This document shows, one piece after another, positions 1-7,946 of a stretch of DNA of 27,459 bases. Both the position numbers and the translations under genes were made by a program. This stretch comes from a virus: IMG/VR virus record IMGVR_UViG_3300042319_002214, positions 1-27,459 of that record, one strand, 5' to 3'. The notes under the pieces are model-generated. The model was not told the origin of the DNA and did not search any database. It worked only from the letters and a program-made list of their open reading frames with translations. Numbering within the stretch: position 1 is the stretch's first letter; each line of letters begins with the position of its first letter.

Positions 1-496
1 CGGCAAACTTCAGGGTGGTCTTACCGATGCCCTGGCCGGTGAATGCGATGTTATTGATGACGCCCGTCAACGGTGGGTATCCCATCACAAGTGACGAGGT
101 GTAACCGCCGCCGATCAGGTTGATCCAGCCGTCTTCGGTGACCAGGGTTGCATCAGCCCCAGGAACCGCTGCTGTAAATCGCGTCGGAGTAGGTATGCTA
201 AGAACAGCGAATCCAAACTGTAACGGCCCGGTGCCGTTGAAGGTGCTGTCCGTAAACCCGTACAAAGTGATCTTCTCTCCGACAACCAGTCCGTGCGGGG
301 TGGACGTGTTGAACGTCGCAACGCCTGCGGTGCGGACACGGTCTATAATCTTCGCCCCAGGACTCGATCCAAGTAGGAATGTCCCCACTGGAAAATCGCA
401 GCGCAGCGCAGCGAATAAGCATTCATTGATCGCCCACGCGCTGTTACGCAGTCCACAGGGGTCAGCACCGTAATCGACTGGGTTTGAGGAAGGCAT
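1..496 (-). CDS. Tailspike-like protein, N-terminal part (runs off left edge)
   Basis: The reading frame opens with ATG at 496 and stays open to base 1, giving 165 codons of a longer protein. Residues 7-10 read VDYGADPCG and about residues 34-40 DFPVGTFLL, the pattern of the pectate-lyase-3 / tailspike opening (DYGA-D-G ... FP-GTYLL), which in known phages leads into a beta-helix that binds or cuts surface polysaccharide. Residues about 50-115 form a small beta-rich segment with PHGLVVG followed by FNGTGP and PTPTRFT, which also has a counterpart in the next gene upstream. Only 1 nt separates this start from the stop of that gene, so the two are surely co-transcribed. The beta-helix and any catalytic residues lie outside the window, so enzyme activity is inference. 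Confidence 0.7.
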   Translation of the reverse strand, partial: MPSSNPVDYGADPCGLRNSAWAINECLFAALRCDFPVGTFLLGSSPGAKIIDRVRTAGVATFNTSTPHGLVVGEKITLYGFTDSTFNGTGPLQFGFAVLSIPTPTRFTAAVPGADATLVTEDGWINLIGGGYTSSLVMGYPPLTGVINNIAFTGQGIGKTTLKFA

Positions 497-497
497 A

Positions 498-2537
498 CTA
501 TTCGGAAAGTAGCGGGCAGGCGACGCGGCTGAGGTCGCCGTAAATATCCTCTTGAAGGCGTTGAGCAACCATCGCCACACGTTTAAGTCGGAAGCGTCCG
601 GTGTTCACGTAGCGCAGCTGGAACTCATAACCATCGCGAGTGAACCCTCCGGTTTGCACGTCACACTTGTCCGGAGGCTGCGGGAGGGCAATGCGCGATC
701 TGGCTGGCGGCTGGTAGTATTTAACCTCTTGGCAGTTAATCACCGCAGGGGGGCAGGAAATCTCACCTGGCTCGCAGTTGCGGTACTTGGCGCAATCCTT
801 GATCTCGGCCCATGGTTGCCAGCACTCGCCCTCGTTAGCCTTGAAGTAGACCTTGGCTTCGATATTGCCCATCACCTGATCATACCACTGCTCGGCGCTG
901 ACTAGGCGCTTCTTGTTTGCGGGTTCACCAAATGTCAGCGAGCGGGTCTCAATGGTCCAGTCGATCGGCACATCATCAAACCCATCGAAGTCAAACTGGC
1001 CGTTCTTCGTGACCTCAAAGAGGCCGATGTCCCCTTGATTCAGTCCAAACATGAAGCAGCGTTCTTGCTTCTGGATTCGGATCGTCAGCATCTGGAACAC
1101 ATCGACTCCAGTCCAGACTCCCTCCCATGCCGGCGGGAGTTTTCGGCCTATGCCCGAGACCAGATCAAAGTCCAGCACCACGACTCCTCGGTGTACGATG
1201 CCTCGGTTGTTGACCTTCTGAGGCTGAATGGTCATCAGCATCCGATTGTCGAAGTTGACGGAGCTAGCAGCCGTCAGGTAAAAATCCGTGTCGTAAGCCA
1301 GCGCACGGGTCACTTGTCGGCTGATCGGAGTATTTCCAAGCTCAGTAAAGTCGCGCCTGGCGTAGATCAACGAGCGAATACCGTCCTGAGCACGGAAGAA
1401 AAGATCACCGTTTACCGGCACGATGGATTCGTGGTTGAACGATCCGAAGTTCAGGAGTGCAAATCGCTGGATAGGATAACTGAGATCCTTCCAAACATCC
1501 CGGTCCACAGGCGCGTTGAACGCGTAAGTGGCGGTCGGGGTGAACACCAGCAGGTCGCCGTCGCCAAGGGACGTGTCCAGGTTGGCCGCGAATGCCAGCC
1601 CTGTAATCGGACCGTTTGAGACCGCAAAGGCGCCGCCTTCATTGATGAACGTGTTTTCCGTAAATCGAATCACGCTGTCTCGACCAAAAGCAGGATCGCC
1701 GTAGACTAGGTCTCCGCCGTAGTATTCCGATCCATTGGCAACCCAGAGCCGGCCTTTTCCGTAAGCCATCGGGCCTCCAACGGGAACCTCATTGCTTGCA
1801 GCTCGTCTAAACGAAGTTCCGTCGTAGAGATATGGCGCATTCTGCTCGTCTTGAATGATTAACCAGTTCTCTGCCTGCTGAAAGTAAACGTGATCCGCAT
1901 TCGGATTATTTGCCGCTAGCAAATATCCGGTGAAATTCGGCCCCAGAAGAGGTCCGGCATCAACTCCTGGGCTGTAGGTCGTGAAAGTTGTTGGGCTGGG
2001 AATCGTCTGGACAATGAAGTCTCCGAAAAATCCTGCGGAAAAACTCGCTGCAACAGGTTCCGGAAGTCGCACCACCATTCCTGGAAATAGCCCATGCGGC
2101 GCTCCGCATACATAAGTCGCAATATTTGACACGCGGCCGCGTGTGCTTACGGAAAATGTGCTTGTTTGCGGAGTTTGATCTGTAACTAGGAAATTATTTC
2201 CTATGTCGATCTGGAAGACTTTGCCTCCGATTGAAGCGTAAATGTAGGGGTCTCCGTTGTCGTTGGTGTAAGATCCGCACCCTTGAAAAAACCCCTCTTT
2301 AAACGCCGATTGCACCGCTGCGTTGTAGTAACCGCCGTTGTAGAGCACGGTTGGATCGGCAAACTTCAGCAGTTTGGTCCAAATCCCAGGCCGCGCTTTC
2401 GGAAATCCTCCGCGCACCGTCGTGTTCACCGCCCATGCTAGCTGGTTCGGTTGAATGAGTGAGGGCGAAAAACCGCTATCCACCCCACCTTCAGCGGTGA
2501 GGAGGCCATCTACTATGCGATTTTTTTCTGCGACCAT
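498..2537 (-). CDS. Tail/virion structural protein (tail-hub or nozzle-like), 679 aa
   Basis: A 679-residue protein without signal peptide or membrane segment. The first 50 residues (VDGLLTAEGGVDSGFSP, then PNQLAWAVNTTVRGGFPKARPG) resemble an opening I recall from large tail proteins of short-tailed environmental phages; a role like the gp12 nozzle of T7-type phages is inference. The middle is rich in short beta stretches and contains a PHGLFPG ... PSPTTFTTYSPG segment like the one in the downstream tailspike gene. The C-terminal 100 residues are cysteine-rich (several spaced Cys between about 590 and 640). The ATG at 2537 is preferred to a TTG at 2579 because the extra 14 residues look like translated leader and would run into the divergent terL start. 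No clear Shine-Dalgarno sequence is present. It is divergent from terL, 43 bp away. Confidence 0.75.
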   Translation of the reverse strand: MVAEKNRIVDGLLTAEGGVDSGFSPSLIQPNQLAWAVNTTVRGGFPKARPGIWTKLLKFADPTVLYNGGYYNAAVQSAFKEGFFQGCGSYTNDNGDPYIYASIGGKVFQIDIGNNFLVTDQTPQTSTFSVSTRGRVSNIATYVCGAPHGLFPGMVVRLPEPVAASFSAGFFGDFIVQTIPSPTTFTTYSPGVDAGPLLGPNFTGYLLAANNPNADHVYFQQAENWLIIQDEQNAPYLYDGTSFRRAASNEVPVGGPMAYGKGRLWVANGSEYYGGDLVYGDPAFGRDSVIRFTENTFINEGGAFAVSNGPITGLAFAANLDTSLGDGDLLVFTPTATYAFNAPVDRDVWKDLSYPIQRFALLNFGSFNHESIVPVNGDLFFRAQDGIRSLIYARRDFTELGNTPISRQVTRALAYDTDFYLTAASSVNFDNRMLMTIQPQKVNNRGIVHRGVVVLDFDLVSGIGRKLPPAWEGVWTGVDVFQMLTIRIQKQERCFMFGLNQGDIGLFEVTKNGQFDFDGFDDVPIDWTIETRSLTFGEPANKKRLVSAEQWYDQVMGNIEAKVYFKANEGECWQPWAEIKDCAKYRNCEPGEISCPPAVINCQEVKYYQPPARSRIALPQPPDKCDVQTGGFTRDGYEFQLRYVNTGRFRLKRVAMVAQRLQEDIYGDLSRVACPLLSE

Positions 2538-2580
2538 GACGCTTGAACGTATTGAAAGGCCGCAGCAGCATTCCCGCAAG

Positions 2581-4353
2581 ATGAATGAAAGCGCAGATTA
2601 CCTGTCTATACCGTGGCGTACAAAAGACCGCTTTCTCATCGAAGCCGAAATGGTTCGTCGCGGCGGTTACATAATGTCCGGCGGCGTCAAGTACGGATGC
2701 GGGAAATATCATCACTTTAAAGCGGCCATGACCGCGCTTTGGCCTCACTTCGATTGGCACATCTGGTCTGACCTGCTGATTAAGACTTTCGCGGAAAATC
2801 AAGAGGTTGGAATCATGGGCCCAGGATCATCTGGCAAGACCTACACCTCCGCAGCATTCGGGCTCTGCACGTTCTACATCTACCCCACCGGCACCTCGAT
2901 CATCATGTCGTCAACGACGCGTGAGGGTCTCCAGCTGCGAATCTGGGGCTCTATCAAGGAGTTGCACAACAAGGCTAAGGCCCGCCGGGAATGGCTTCCT
3001 GGGCGCGTTATCGAGAGCCGGTTTATTCTGACCAGTTCTGACCAAGACGCCGAGGCACAGGACTTCCGCGACGGAATCATCGGCGTAGCGTGCAAGGTCG
3101 GCGGCACGTTCGTTGGTCTCTCAAACTACGTCGGGCTCAAGAATGACCGAGTGATGTTGATTGCAGACGAGGCGTCTCTAATGAGCCGGGGATTCCTCGA
3201 TTCAGTCGCGAACCTTCGCAAGAATCCTGAGTTCAAGCTGATCGCGATGGGGAATCCCAAGGATCGCAACGACGCGCTTGGGGTTGTCTGTGAGCCGCAC
3301 TCTACGATGGGCGGCTGGGAAGGCATTGAATACCTTGAGCAGACACGCACCTGGAAAACGCGGGCGCCAGGAGGGGTTGCTGTCCAGCTATGTGGGTACG
3401 ACACGCCGAACGCGAAGTTCCCAAAAGGCACCAATCCGTACCGAGGCATCATCACGCCAGAGCAGATTCAGGCGGACTTGGATTACTACGGCCGAGACTC
3501 GTTGCAGTTCTCGATGATGAACCTCGGGCTGCTGCCCCGAGACGGCGGTACACGGCGCGTGGTCACGATGTCGCTGTGCGAGCAGAACCAGGCGTTCGAT
3601 GAAATTGTTTGGCAGGGCGCCGACAAGATCACACGAATCATCGGGATCGACGCGGCGTACTCAGGCATCGGTGGTGACCGATGCGTTATGATCGACCTTC
3701 AGTACGGCCCGGACAGCACTGGGCGCATCGTGCTAGCATTTGCTGAGGCCCCGATCGTAATCCCTGTGACGGCCGTCAAAGCGCAGCAAGCGGAGGAGCA
3801 GATTGCCGAGTACGTGCTTCTGTACTGTAAGCAACGCAACATCCCACCTAATCAAGTGGGATTCGATTCCACCGGACGCGGCACGCTGATGTCTGCGTTC
3901 GCCCGCCTGTGGTCGCCCGAGGTGGTGCCGATCGAGTTTGGTGGCCGGCCGACGGATCGCCCTGTTCGGAAAGGTGATCCGAAGACTGAGCGTGAAGCCT
4001 ACGGCAAGATGGTCACGGCCCTTTGGTATTCGTCGCGCCTGCTGATCGAATCCAAGCAGCTGAGGAAACTTCCCCGGGAAGTCGCCGAGGAAGGGTCGAT
4101 GCGCGAATGGGGAATCTCCCGCACTGGTTTGATCGACGTGGAGCCCAAGCACAAAACTAAGGAACGCATGGGTCGATCCCCTGATTTATGGGACTCTTTC
4201 GTGGTCGCACTTGAAATGGCTCGCAGAACGGGATTTGAGATTGCAGGCGGGCAGGGGGTTGGTATTGTCAAGCGACAGACACCAAAGTGGCTGACACGTC
4301 TGTCAGATAAGCGTCGCACGATGGATACTGAACATTCGCTAACCTATTCCTAA
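2581..4353 (+). CDS. terL: Terminase large subunit (packaging ATPase/nuclease)
   Basis: This 590-aa protein is the motor that translocates phage DNA through the portal and cuts it. The ATPase half shows Walker A GPGSSGKT at about residues 80-87 and Walker B VMLIADEAS at about 191-199. The nuclease half shows the RNase-H-like acidic set: GIDAAYSG (Asp near 357), FDSTGRGT (Asp near 429) and SPDLWDSF (near 533-540). Length fits the family. I start it at ATG 2581: upstream in-frame ATGs at 2515 and 2536 overlap the divergent gene and would add residues with no family character. No Shine-Dalgarno sequence precedes it. No convincing small terminase lies beside it; a gene at 19966-20310 is only a remote candidate. 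It heads the packaging/portal/scaffold operon. Confidence 0.95.
   Translation: MNESADYLSIPWRTKDRFLIEAEMVRRGGYIMSGGVKYGCGKYHHFKAAMTALWPHFDWHIWSDLLIKTFAENQEVGIMGPGSSGKTYTSAAFGLCTFYIYPTGTSIIMSSTTREGLQLRIWGSIKELHNKAKARREWLPGRVIESRFILTSSDQDAEAQDFRDGIIGVACKVGGTFVGLSNYVGLKNDRVMLIADEASLMSRGFLDSVANLRKNPEFKLIAMGNPKDRNDALGVVCEPHSTMGGWEGIEYLEQTRTWKTRAPGGVAVQLCGYDTPNAKFPKGTNPYRGIITPEQIQADLDYYGRDSLQFSMMNLGLLPRDGGTRRVVTMSLCEQNQAFDEIVWQGADKITRIIGIDAAYSGIGGDRCVMIDLQYGPDSTGRIVLAFAEAPIVIPVTAVKAQQAEEQIAEYVLLYCKQRNIPPNQVGFDSTGRGTLMSAFARLWSPEVVPIEFGGRPTDRPVRKGDPKTEREAYGKMVTALWYSSRLLIESKQLRKLPREVAEEGSMREWGISRTGLIDVEPKHKTKERMGRSPDLWDSFVVALEMARRTGFEIAGGQGVGIVKRQTPKWLTRLSDKRRTMDTEHSLTYS
3731..3739 (+). repeat. TGCTAGCAT site 1
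   Basis: Inside terL. Shares the 13-mer TCGTGCTAGCATT with site 2, which has the opposite orientation. Confidence 0.75.
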
Positions 4354-4357
4354 CCTT

Positions 4358-4777
4358 ATGGCATCATTCAACAAAGTCATCCTGATCGGAAACCTCACCC
4401 GAGACGTAGAACTCAAGTACCTTCCGAAAGGGACTGCTGTTTGCAACCTGAGCTTGGCCGTCAATCGCCGCTGGAAGAACGAGGCCGGTGAGGAAAAGGA
4501 AGATGTGTACTTCGCTGAGTGCAAAGCGTTCGGTAAGCAGGCCGAGACGATCGCTCAATACGTCAAGAAGGGTCACCCGCTGATGATTGAAGGGCGTCTA
4601 ACCCGGGAAGAGTGGGACGACAAGAAGACCGGAGACAAGCGGTCTACCACGCGGATTATGATCGAAACCTTCCAGTTCCTTAAGGGACGCGATGAAGGTG
4701 CCGCGCCCGCGCCGCGTCAGAGTACCGCGCCCACCGCCCCGAAGCCTGATCTCGACGCCGATGATCTGCCGTTTTAA
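4358..4777 (+). CDS. ssb: Single-stranded DNA-binding protein
   Basis: A 139-aa OB-fold SSB. The start MASFNKVILIGNLTRDVELKY and the later GHPLMIEGRLTREEWDD are hallmark SSB segments; a Pro/Ala-rich linker (about 110-130) follows, and the protein ends in the acidic tip DADDLPF that in bacterial SSBs recruits partner proteins such as repair and replication enzymes. Complete tail and linker imply it can interact with host or phage replication proteins. It lies 4 nt after terL and 12 nt before the next gene, so it is co-transcribed with packaging genes and not with the helicase/primase set at 14.8-19.3 kb, an unusual placement. No Shine-Dalgarno sequence is seen before the ATG. Confidence 0.97.
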   Translation: MASFNKVILIGNLTRDVELKYLPKGTAVCNLSLAVNRRWKNEAGEEKEDVYFAECKAFGKQAETIAQYVKKGHPLMIEGRLTREEWDDKKTGDKRSTTRIMIETFQFLKGRDEGAAPAPRQSTAPTAPKPDLDADDLPF

Positions 4778-4789
4778 AAATCAGGCAGC

Positions 4790-5068
4790 ATGAATTACAA
4801 CACGTTTCCAAACGGTGGATGGCAGTTCTACGAACCCGCAACCAAGTGGACCGCGCCAAACCCGATGAATTACGATTTTCATTCGATGGCGCGATTGATC
4901 CAGCAGCACAGGATTGCCAACCACCTTCCATCGTCATTTGAACAAGCGGTGAGTGATCTGGAAGCCTACACAAAAGCTCGTTTTCCCCAGCAAACAACAA
5001 CTCAATCCACTCAAACCAATGCTCAACCAAGGGTATCAGGCTGTCGCTCGTGCGGTGGAAAGGGTTAA
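4790..5068 (+). CDS. Small hypothetical protein with C-terminal CxxC
   Basis: A 92-aa protein of no family I recognise. Its first 60 residues are aromatic-rich (NYNTFPNGGWQFYEP) and then helical; a Gln/Thr-rich linker (about 65-80) leads to a C-terminal CRSCGGKG, a single CxxC pair that could bind metal only together with another chain. It sits 12 nt after ssb and its last 50 nt overlap the start of the next gene in another frame. The overlap and close spacing argue that it is a real, co-transcribed gene of the packaging operon. Confidence 0.65.
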   Translation: MNYNTFPNGGWQFYEPATKWTAPNPMNYDFHSMARLIQQHRIANHLPSSFEQAVSDLEAYTKARFPQQTTTQSTQTNAQPRVSGCRSCGGKG

Positions 5069-5411
5069 AAATACGGCGCAAGGGGTAAGGATTCTTGCGG
5101 AATGGCTGGGCGATGGCGGTATTCCCGTTGATCGCTCAGTAGCGCAGCATCGTCTTGATACGTGTCTGCACTGCCTACACAACAAACCAACGAAGCCAGA
5201 CGCGATCGAGAAGACTGTCGCTGAGGTTATCATTGAGCAGGAGCAGCTGCGCCACGACATGGCTATGATTCTTCAAGGTGAGTCTAATGCTGGCACCTGC
5301 GAAGTCTGCGGCTGCTACCTGAAGCTCAAGGTCTGGGTGCCATTGAGTTACCTAGGCGATCGTGAAATGCCTGATAAATGCTGGATTTCGCAGGAACGGA
5401 AAGCAATCTGA
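5019..5411 (+). CDS. Small cysteine-rich, probably zinc-binding phage protein
   Basis: A 130-aa protein. The N-terminal 35 residues are a helix (VARAVERVKNTAQGVRILAEWL). Two cysteine groups follow: CLHC (about residues 49-52) and CEVCGC (about 96-101), the latter continuing into YLKLKVWVPLSYL and a final Cys near 121. This pattern (CxxC ... CxxCxC ... L-W-PL ... C) resembles small zinc-binding proteins often seen in the packaging region of phages, of unknown role. The ATG at 5019 is chosen because residues coded further upstream are a frame-shifted copy of the preceding gene; 50 nt overlap with that gene remain. The portal gene starts 8 nt after its stop. Confidence 0.72.
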   Translation: MLNQGYQAVARAVERVKNTAQGVRILAEWLGDGGIPVDRSVAQHRLDTCLHCLHNKPTKPDAIEKTVAEVIIEQEQLRHDMAMILQGESNAGTCEVCGCYLKLKVWVPLSYLGDREMPDKCWISQERKAI

Positions 5412-5418
5412 GATCAAT

Positions 5419-7692
5419 ATGAGTTTCAAAGAACCAAGTAGAGTCTGGAATGTTGTTAGTGCGATGCTAGAGGCTGAACAGCCTCGTTCTCGCAATCGCG
5501 CTCGCATTAACGCTACCTTTAACGGTAATCCTCCATACAGCGAAGAGGAGGCTCGCGACAATAAGATCCAGACAAACGTCAACTTTCTGGAAGGTACGCG
5601 CATCATTCATGCGGCACGCCAGCAGTTTACGAACGCGTTCCTGAAGCCTCAGAATTACTTTTCTGTGGGCCTCGATACCGGCCCTCGGGATAAGCGCACT
5701 GAGTGGGGCAACATCATCACGAAGCAGTTGAACCGCGTGATGAAGCGGTCTCCGAAGTATTCCACGGTCCTGGAATCTCAGTTTGCTGCGACGGTTCTTC
5801 ACGGCATTGGGCCGGTGACGTGGCTGCGTGATCGTGAATGGTGCCCTTCGGCCCGTGGAACTGAAGACATTCTGGTTCCCACGAACACGCTGACCACGAT
5901 GGAGAATATGTCGCACTTCGCGATCTACACCTCCTTCACAGCTGCGGACCTAATCCGCATGACTCGCGGTGAGAACGTCGATCCCGGTTGGAACCTGAAG
6001 CTGGTGAACGAGCTGCTGGCTGCGATGATTCAGCGCGAGGCTACGAGTCTCCAGGTGAACGACTGGTCCGGCCAATACTTCCCTGAAAAGATTGAGGAAG
6101 ACTTCAAGGAGAACTCTGGTTACTGGGGTTCCGATGCGACTCCAGTGCTGCGGTGCTACGATTTCTACTTCCTAGACACGACCAGCGACGATCCTTCCTG
6201 GCGCCGCCGCATCATCGTTGACCAGTACAACAGCGGGATCGGTAATATGCAGACCGCTGGTCAGTGGCTCTTCGATGCCGGCGACCGCTGCTACGGCCGG
6301 GATATCTTCGAGTTGATGCACATTCAGTTTGCTGACGGCGCTGTTGTGCCTCCGTTCCGATGGCACTCAGTGCGATCACTGGGCTACCTGCTTTATGCGG
6401 TGTGCCACCTCCAGAATCGCCTGCGCTGTAAGTTCACCGACTCGGTCTTTGAGCAGATGCTTTGGCTCTTCCGCAATGTCGCTGATGGTGACATGGAACG
6501 GATGGAGAAGATCGACCTGGTGAACATGGGCGTAATTCCCGAGGGTCTCTCCTGGGTTCCGCAGTCTGAGCGTCACGTTGTCGATTACCCGATGCTGTCT
6601 GGCGCTATGGCGATGCACCGACAGATCATGTCTGAGTCGAGTGCTGCCTACACGCAGGACGTTAATGACGGATCATCGAAGGAGCTGACCGCTACCGAGG
6701 TTATGGCTCGCGTGAACAACGCCAACGCGTTGATGGGCTCAATGCTTACACGCGCCTACACGCAGCAGAATTTCCAGTACCGCGAGATCGCTCGCCGGTT
6801 CTGCACGATCGACCACCCCGACTGCAAACAGTTCCGCCGCAAGTGCGAGGCTGACGGTGTTGATCCCTCCGTCTGGAACAACCTCGACGCATGGGACATC
6901 ATGCCCGAGCGCGTCATGGGTTCCGGCAACAAGATGCTGGAGATCGCTCAGGCTGACCGCCTAATGGCTATCCGACCGCTGCTAGCTCCGGATTCTCAGG
7001 CCGAGGTCGTGCACATGTATGTCGAGGCCAACACTGATGATCCCCTCCTGGCGAATCGCTTGGCTCCGATCGACAACAAGCCGGTCTCCCCGGCTGTCGA
7101 ACGCGCTACTCTGGCGTGGGGCACGCTTATCGACGGTCAACCTGTCGTTATCGCAAGCGCACTCAATCGCCCCGAGTACATCCAGACGCTGCTTCAGATG
7201 CTTGGTGGCGCCATTGGTCGTATTGAAAAGGAAGGTGGCGGCATGACCACGATGGATCGCGTGCTGGGATTGGCCAACGTAATCCAGCATATCCAGGAGC
7301 AGATTCAGTTGATCTCTCAGGACCCGGGCCAGGAGCAGAACATCAAGCTCTACAACGACGGCATCAGTCAGGCTTCAAACTACATCAAAGGCTACGTGCA
7401 GCGCCTTCAAGAGCAGGCTCAAGCTCAGGCCGAAGCCGGCGCAGCTGGCAACGGAATGGACCCCGAGACCGCTGCGAAGATCCAGGCGATGCTCATCACC
7501 GCGCAGTCCAAGTCGCAGATCGCTGCGGCAAACTCCGAACAGAAACGGATTCAGAAGCAGGTCGCGTTCGATCAAGATCAGCAGCGCAAGAATGCTAGCA
7601 CGATCGCTGAGGCTCAGCGTAAAGGCGCTCTGACTCGCGCAGACATTGCTGCCATGGATCTCAAGACTCAGGCCAATATTCTTAACCAATGA
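5419..7692 (+). CDS. Portal protein
   Basis: A 757-aa protein with the composition and layout of large podovirus-type portals, which form the dodecameric ring at one capsid vertex for DNA passage. The N-terminal third has an RINATFNGNPPYSEEE segment and conserved-looking N-V-N-F-L-E-G and ARQQFTNAFLKP; residues about 400-530 carry the charged stem/crown-like region (QSERHVVDYPML, SSKELTATEVMARVNNANALMG), where TATEV is a feature I recall from portals. The last 120 residues are Gln/Ala-rich and helical, likely the barrel/crown. ATG 5419 is preferred over 5362 because it lies just after the stop of the previous gene and the extra 19 residues look spurious. The stop overlaps the next start (ATGA). 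Confidence 0.88.
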   Translation: MSFKEPSRVWNVVSAMLEAEQPRSRNRARINATFNGNPPYSEEEARDNKIQTNVNFLEGTRIIHAARQQFTNAFLKPQNYFSVGLDTGPRDKRTEWGNIITKQLNRVMKRSPKYSTVLESQFAATVLHGIGPVTWLRDREWCPSARGTEDILVPTNTLTTMENMSHFAIYTSFTAADLIRMTRGENVDPGWNLKLVNELLAAMIQREATSLQVNDWSGQYFPEKIEEDFKENSGYWGSDATPVLRCYDFYFLDTTSDDPSWRRRIIVDQYNSGIGNMQTAGQWLFDAGDRCYGRDIFELMHIQFADGAVVPPFRWHSVRSLGYLLYAVCHLQNRLRCKFTDSVFEQMLWLFRNVADGDMERMEKIDLVNMGVIPEGLSWVPQSERHVVDYPMLSGAMAMHRQIMSESSAAYTQDVNDGSSKELTATEVMARVNNANALMGSMLTRAYTQQNFQYREIARRFCTIDHPDCKQFRRKCEADGVDPSVWNNLDAWDIMPERVMGSGNKMLEIAQADRLMAIRPLLAPDSQAEVVHMYVEANTDDPLLANRLAPIDNKPVSPAVERATLAWGTLIDGQPVVIASALNRPEYIQTLLQMLGGAIGRIEKEGGGMTTMDRVLGLANVIQHIQEQIQLISQDPGQEQNIKLYNDGISQASNYIKGYVQRLQEQAQAQAEAGAAGNGMDPETAAKIQAMLITAQSKSQIAAANSEQKRIQKQVAFDQDQQRKNASTIAEAQRKGALTRADIAAMDLKTQANILNQ
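7592..7600 (-). repeat. TGCTAGCAT site 2
   Basis: Inside the portal gene, minus orientation. Confidence 0.75.
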
Positions 7693-7946
7693 CCCCAAAA
7701 CAAGAGTTTCAAAAAAACCAACAGCGCCTCAACGAGCTTAAGCGCCTCCTGGATAATCAGGACTTACAAGCTGCCCTACTCGTTGCGTTCAATAATTTCT
7801 GCTGGAACCTGCCAGCCTCAGAGAATCCTCAACATGGATGGAATGCAAACTGTCGCAGACAGGGCGCAAAGGCATTGATTGATGAACTCAACGGGCTTGC
7901 AGAGATGCGGAAAGAAAAACCGACCACCACTCAAAACCTCGAATGA
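7689..7946 (+). CDS. Small hypothetical protein between portal and scaffold
   Basis: An 85-aa soluble protein, charged at both ends, with a helical N-terminus (QQRLNELKRLLDNQDLQ), a central aromatic patch (FNNFCWNLP ... GWNANCRRQGA) and a second helix. No family recognised. It is joined by ATGA overlaps to the portal upstream and to the scaffold-like gene downstream, so it is translated with both; a minor head or assembly role is an inference from position only. Confidence 0.7.
   Translation: MTPKQEFQKNQQRLNELKRLLDNQDLQAALLVAFNNFCWNLPASENPQHGWNANCRRQGAKALIDELNGLAEMRKEKPTTTQNLE

Noticed and set aside
2538-2579. TTG-started extension of the 679-aa tail protein
   Set aside because: It would remove the divergent gap to terL and adds a Cys-rich stretch unlike the rest; ATG 2537 is preferred.
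2455-2580. N-terminal extension of terL
   Set aside because: Added residues lack family character and would overlap the divergent tail gene; ATG 2581 fits better.
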